From Prinsepia uniflora (taxonomy: Eukaryota > Streptophyta > Magnoliopsida > Rosales > Rosaceae): DNA of 64,000 nucleotides. The stretch is taken from the NCBI GenBank assembly GCA_032719365.1, contig CM064862.1, positions 3,112,501-3,176,500 of the forward strand. Reading direction: 5' to 3'. Below are positions 62,239 to 64,000 of the stretch, piece after piece. The first letter of the stretch is position 1, and each line of letters begins with the position of its first letter. The notes beneath the pieces are model-generated. The model did not search any database. It was not told where the DNA came from and worked only from the letters and a program-made list of their open reading frames with translations. Both the position numbers and the translations under genes were made by a program.

Positions 62239-64000
62239 TGTAACGACCCGTCCCGAATATCGGGATTTAATAATATTTAATTGTGATTTACTAATCTGGG
62301 ATTAGTTGTGTGATTTCGAACGAATTGTGCAAAATGACCGTTTTGCCCCTGGGCGTGGGCAAAACGTTGACTTTTATTTCGGATGGTCAAATGGACTTTG
62401 ACCGATGACCGTGATGTAGTTCGGGACGTCACGAGTTCATAGACAGGTGGCACGTTCGATTCCGACGTTTGTGGTGAAAGTTATGATGTACGGAAGTTCA
62501 AGGACGTTTTCGTAATTTGGACGATATAAGGGGAAATGTTGACTTTTTGATCGGGAGGTCCGATGGCCGAGGACCGAAGACCGTTAGGAAGGTCTCGATG
62601 CTCTGAGTCCGTAGACAGGCGGCACGCATCCATCGGAGTCCGTATGACCGAGTTACGGGTCAAGATGCGTGAGGGGCATTTTGGTAATTTTCTGCACAAG
62701 GGCAGAGTGGTAATTTCACACGGGGCACTGTTGGATTGATCAGCCGTGAGGTGGGATACTTTGTGCGATCGATCCCAAGGTTTGTTTATCAATTAAGGGA
62801 CTGAATTGGGACAGTTTAAGGTATGTGTGCACATGTATTTGTGCTGGCCACTGACTTGAAGAACATGGACACCATTTATTAGTGGTTTCGGGTCAGTGCA
62901 GGGGAGCTTTACACAGGGGATTGTGGGCTACTTTGGGACGCCTTTAACGGCTAAATTCAATTAAAAGAATGGAGAGTGGGTCGAGAGAAGTACTCTGTGA
63001 TTGAGAATGGAAGGAATGAGTGAATTGGGCGTTGGATTTATCTGAAAACCCGAAACTGGTTTTTGGGAAATTCAAATTCAAATTTCTAGTTTTAGGCCAG
63101 CCCAAGCCTAATTGATGATGGATTGAGCTTTCTGGAACTTCAACGCGTCGAACCAGATCAAATGGGGCAAGCTTTGGGGCTCCTAGGGCCGTGGACGGAT
63201 GAGGTAGACGGCCGGAAAACTCAAACTTGAGCCGTGGTGATTGAGGTAACGTCGTGTTCAATTAATCTTGTGAATTGGTTCGTATTAATCCTTATAAACT
63301 TCCTGTGAAGTTAATTTGGCAATGGTTGAGGATTGGAGGAGTTTCGGTGATTGACCCGTTTTGGGTGATCACGGGTTGTTGGCACGATTATGGATTGGTT
63401 GATGTTAATCGATGTCACAGAACTGAAATTGGTTGGTTGATGATTGTTATAGGATCAAGAACGGATTGAATTGATGTCGAATTGGGTGTGATTGAACCGG
63501 ATCCTATCGCGGGTAATCAGACCCGTTTACCAGTCATTCGGGTGAAGAAGGAACACGGTAGCAGTCACTGTAGCAGGCGCGTGGCTTTCACGCGCAGCCA
63601 CTCACGACGCGTGGGAACGAATCTCGAGGTGAGGTCAACATGACTTTTATCCTATACAATGTAACAAACATTTTCGGATTGGTTTCGTGTCGATCGGACA
63701 CCGTCTTGACATTGTTCGGGATGTCCGAGGGTTTTAAATCCAGTTTAAAAATACTTAAAAATTCGAGGAAAATTACGGGACTTTAATGGGATGTTAATGT
63801 GGAGGTTAGTGACCCTCTAATGTGATTTGGACAGGATTAGGAGTCCCGGTGTTAGTGGTGTGGCCCGGGAAGGCCTATGGCACGCATATCGAGGCGCTCG
63901 GTTAAACGGTCTGTGAGTGGACATTGATTTTATAAATTCGATGCATGCATAACTGTTTCATGATTGTTATAATTGTGATTAAATGATTTATTTTGGATAT
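62239..64000 (+). repeat. 3' LTR of the LARD (runs past the window)
   Basis: Matches 55657-57418 at an offset of 6582. By eye I count about 30-35 differences in the 1.76 kb overlap, roughly 2%. Confidence 0.85.

Larger units (their letters stand above)
55657..64000 (+). mobile_element. Non-autonomous gypsy-type retrotransposon (LARD), 3' end outside window
   Basis: Structure is LTR (55657-58531), primer binding site (58534-58545), ~3.7 kb internal region, polypurine tract (62226-62237) and second LTR from 62239. The internal region has no gag, protease, reverse transcriptase or integrase that I recognise and no long open frame, so replication would need enzymes from a related element. Just before the polypurine tract, tcgaggacgaaattct resembles the end of Tekay pol, suggesting derivation from that clade. 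Confidence 0.85.

Overview
The window is nuclear DNA of a flowering plant, probably a eudicot. The signs are a spliced gene with a short GT-AG intron, TATA boxes and AATAAA signals, En/Spm (CACTA) transposons with plant-type transposases, and long Ty3/gypsy LTRs primed by initiator Met-tRNA (TGGTATCAGAGC). I cannot name the species.

The only host gene family is a tandem array of a small secreted protein resembling tobacco phylloplanin (pollen Ole e 1-like class), a leaf-surface antimicrobial protein. Each copy has two exons and codes for 190 aa. Copy 1 (382-1061) carries a nonsense codon in exon 2. Copies 2 (38833-39506) and 3 (44556-45227) are open. Copies 2 and 3 sit in two nearly identical ~5.7 kb direct repeats (about 34796-40551 and 40552-46242). 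Each repeat holds two CACTA deletion derivatives, an LTR remnant, a miniature LTR element (TRIM) and the gene. The block after copy 1 (1700-6525) is a third copy of this repeat. It ends at a microhomology junction (6519-6525) that appears to have removed a further gene copy.

About 9149-34795 is one large autonomous-type CACTA element, minus strand, with TNP2/TNPD-like and Transposase_24-like genes, both decayed. It has absorbed several LTR elements: a 3.3 kb LTR inside the transposase gene (16480-19758), a truncated Tekay-like gypsy element (21174-29155) whose own 5' LTR holds a solo LTR (22064-24677), and a solo LTR at 30123-33086. The last lies inside an exon of a captured plant Ste20/MAP4K-type kinase gene fragment (three exons, plus strand, 29778-33542). 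This is CACTA transduplication followed by nested LTR insertion.

46243-64000 is retroelement sequence: a truncated minus-strand LTR, a CACTA-derived block shared with 6526-7968, a truncated LTR, a Ty1/copia fragment, and another LTR. That LTR is interrupted by a non-autonomous gypsy-type element (LARD) with two ~2.9 kb LTRs, PBS and PPT but no gag-pol; its 3' LTR runs off the window. No tRNA, rRNA or CRISPR was seen. The functional content is at most two intact phylloplanin-like genes in a dense repeat landscape.
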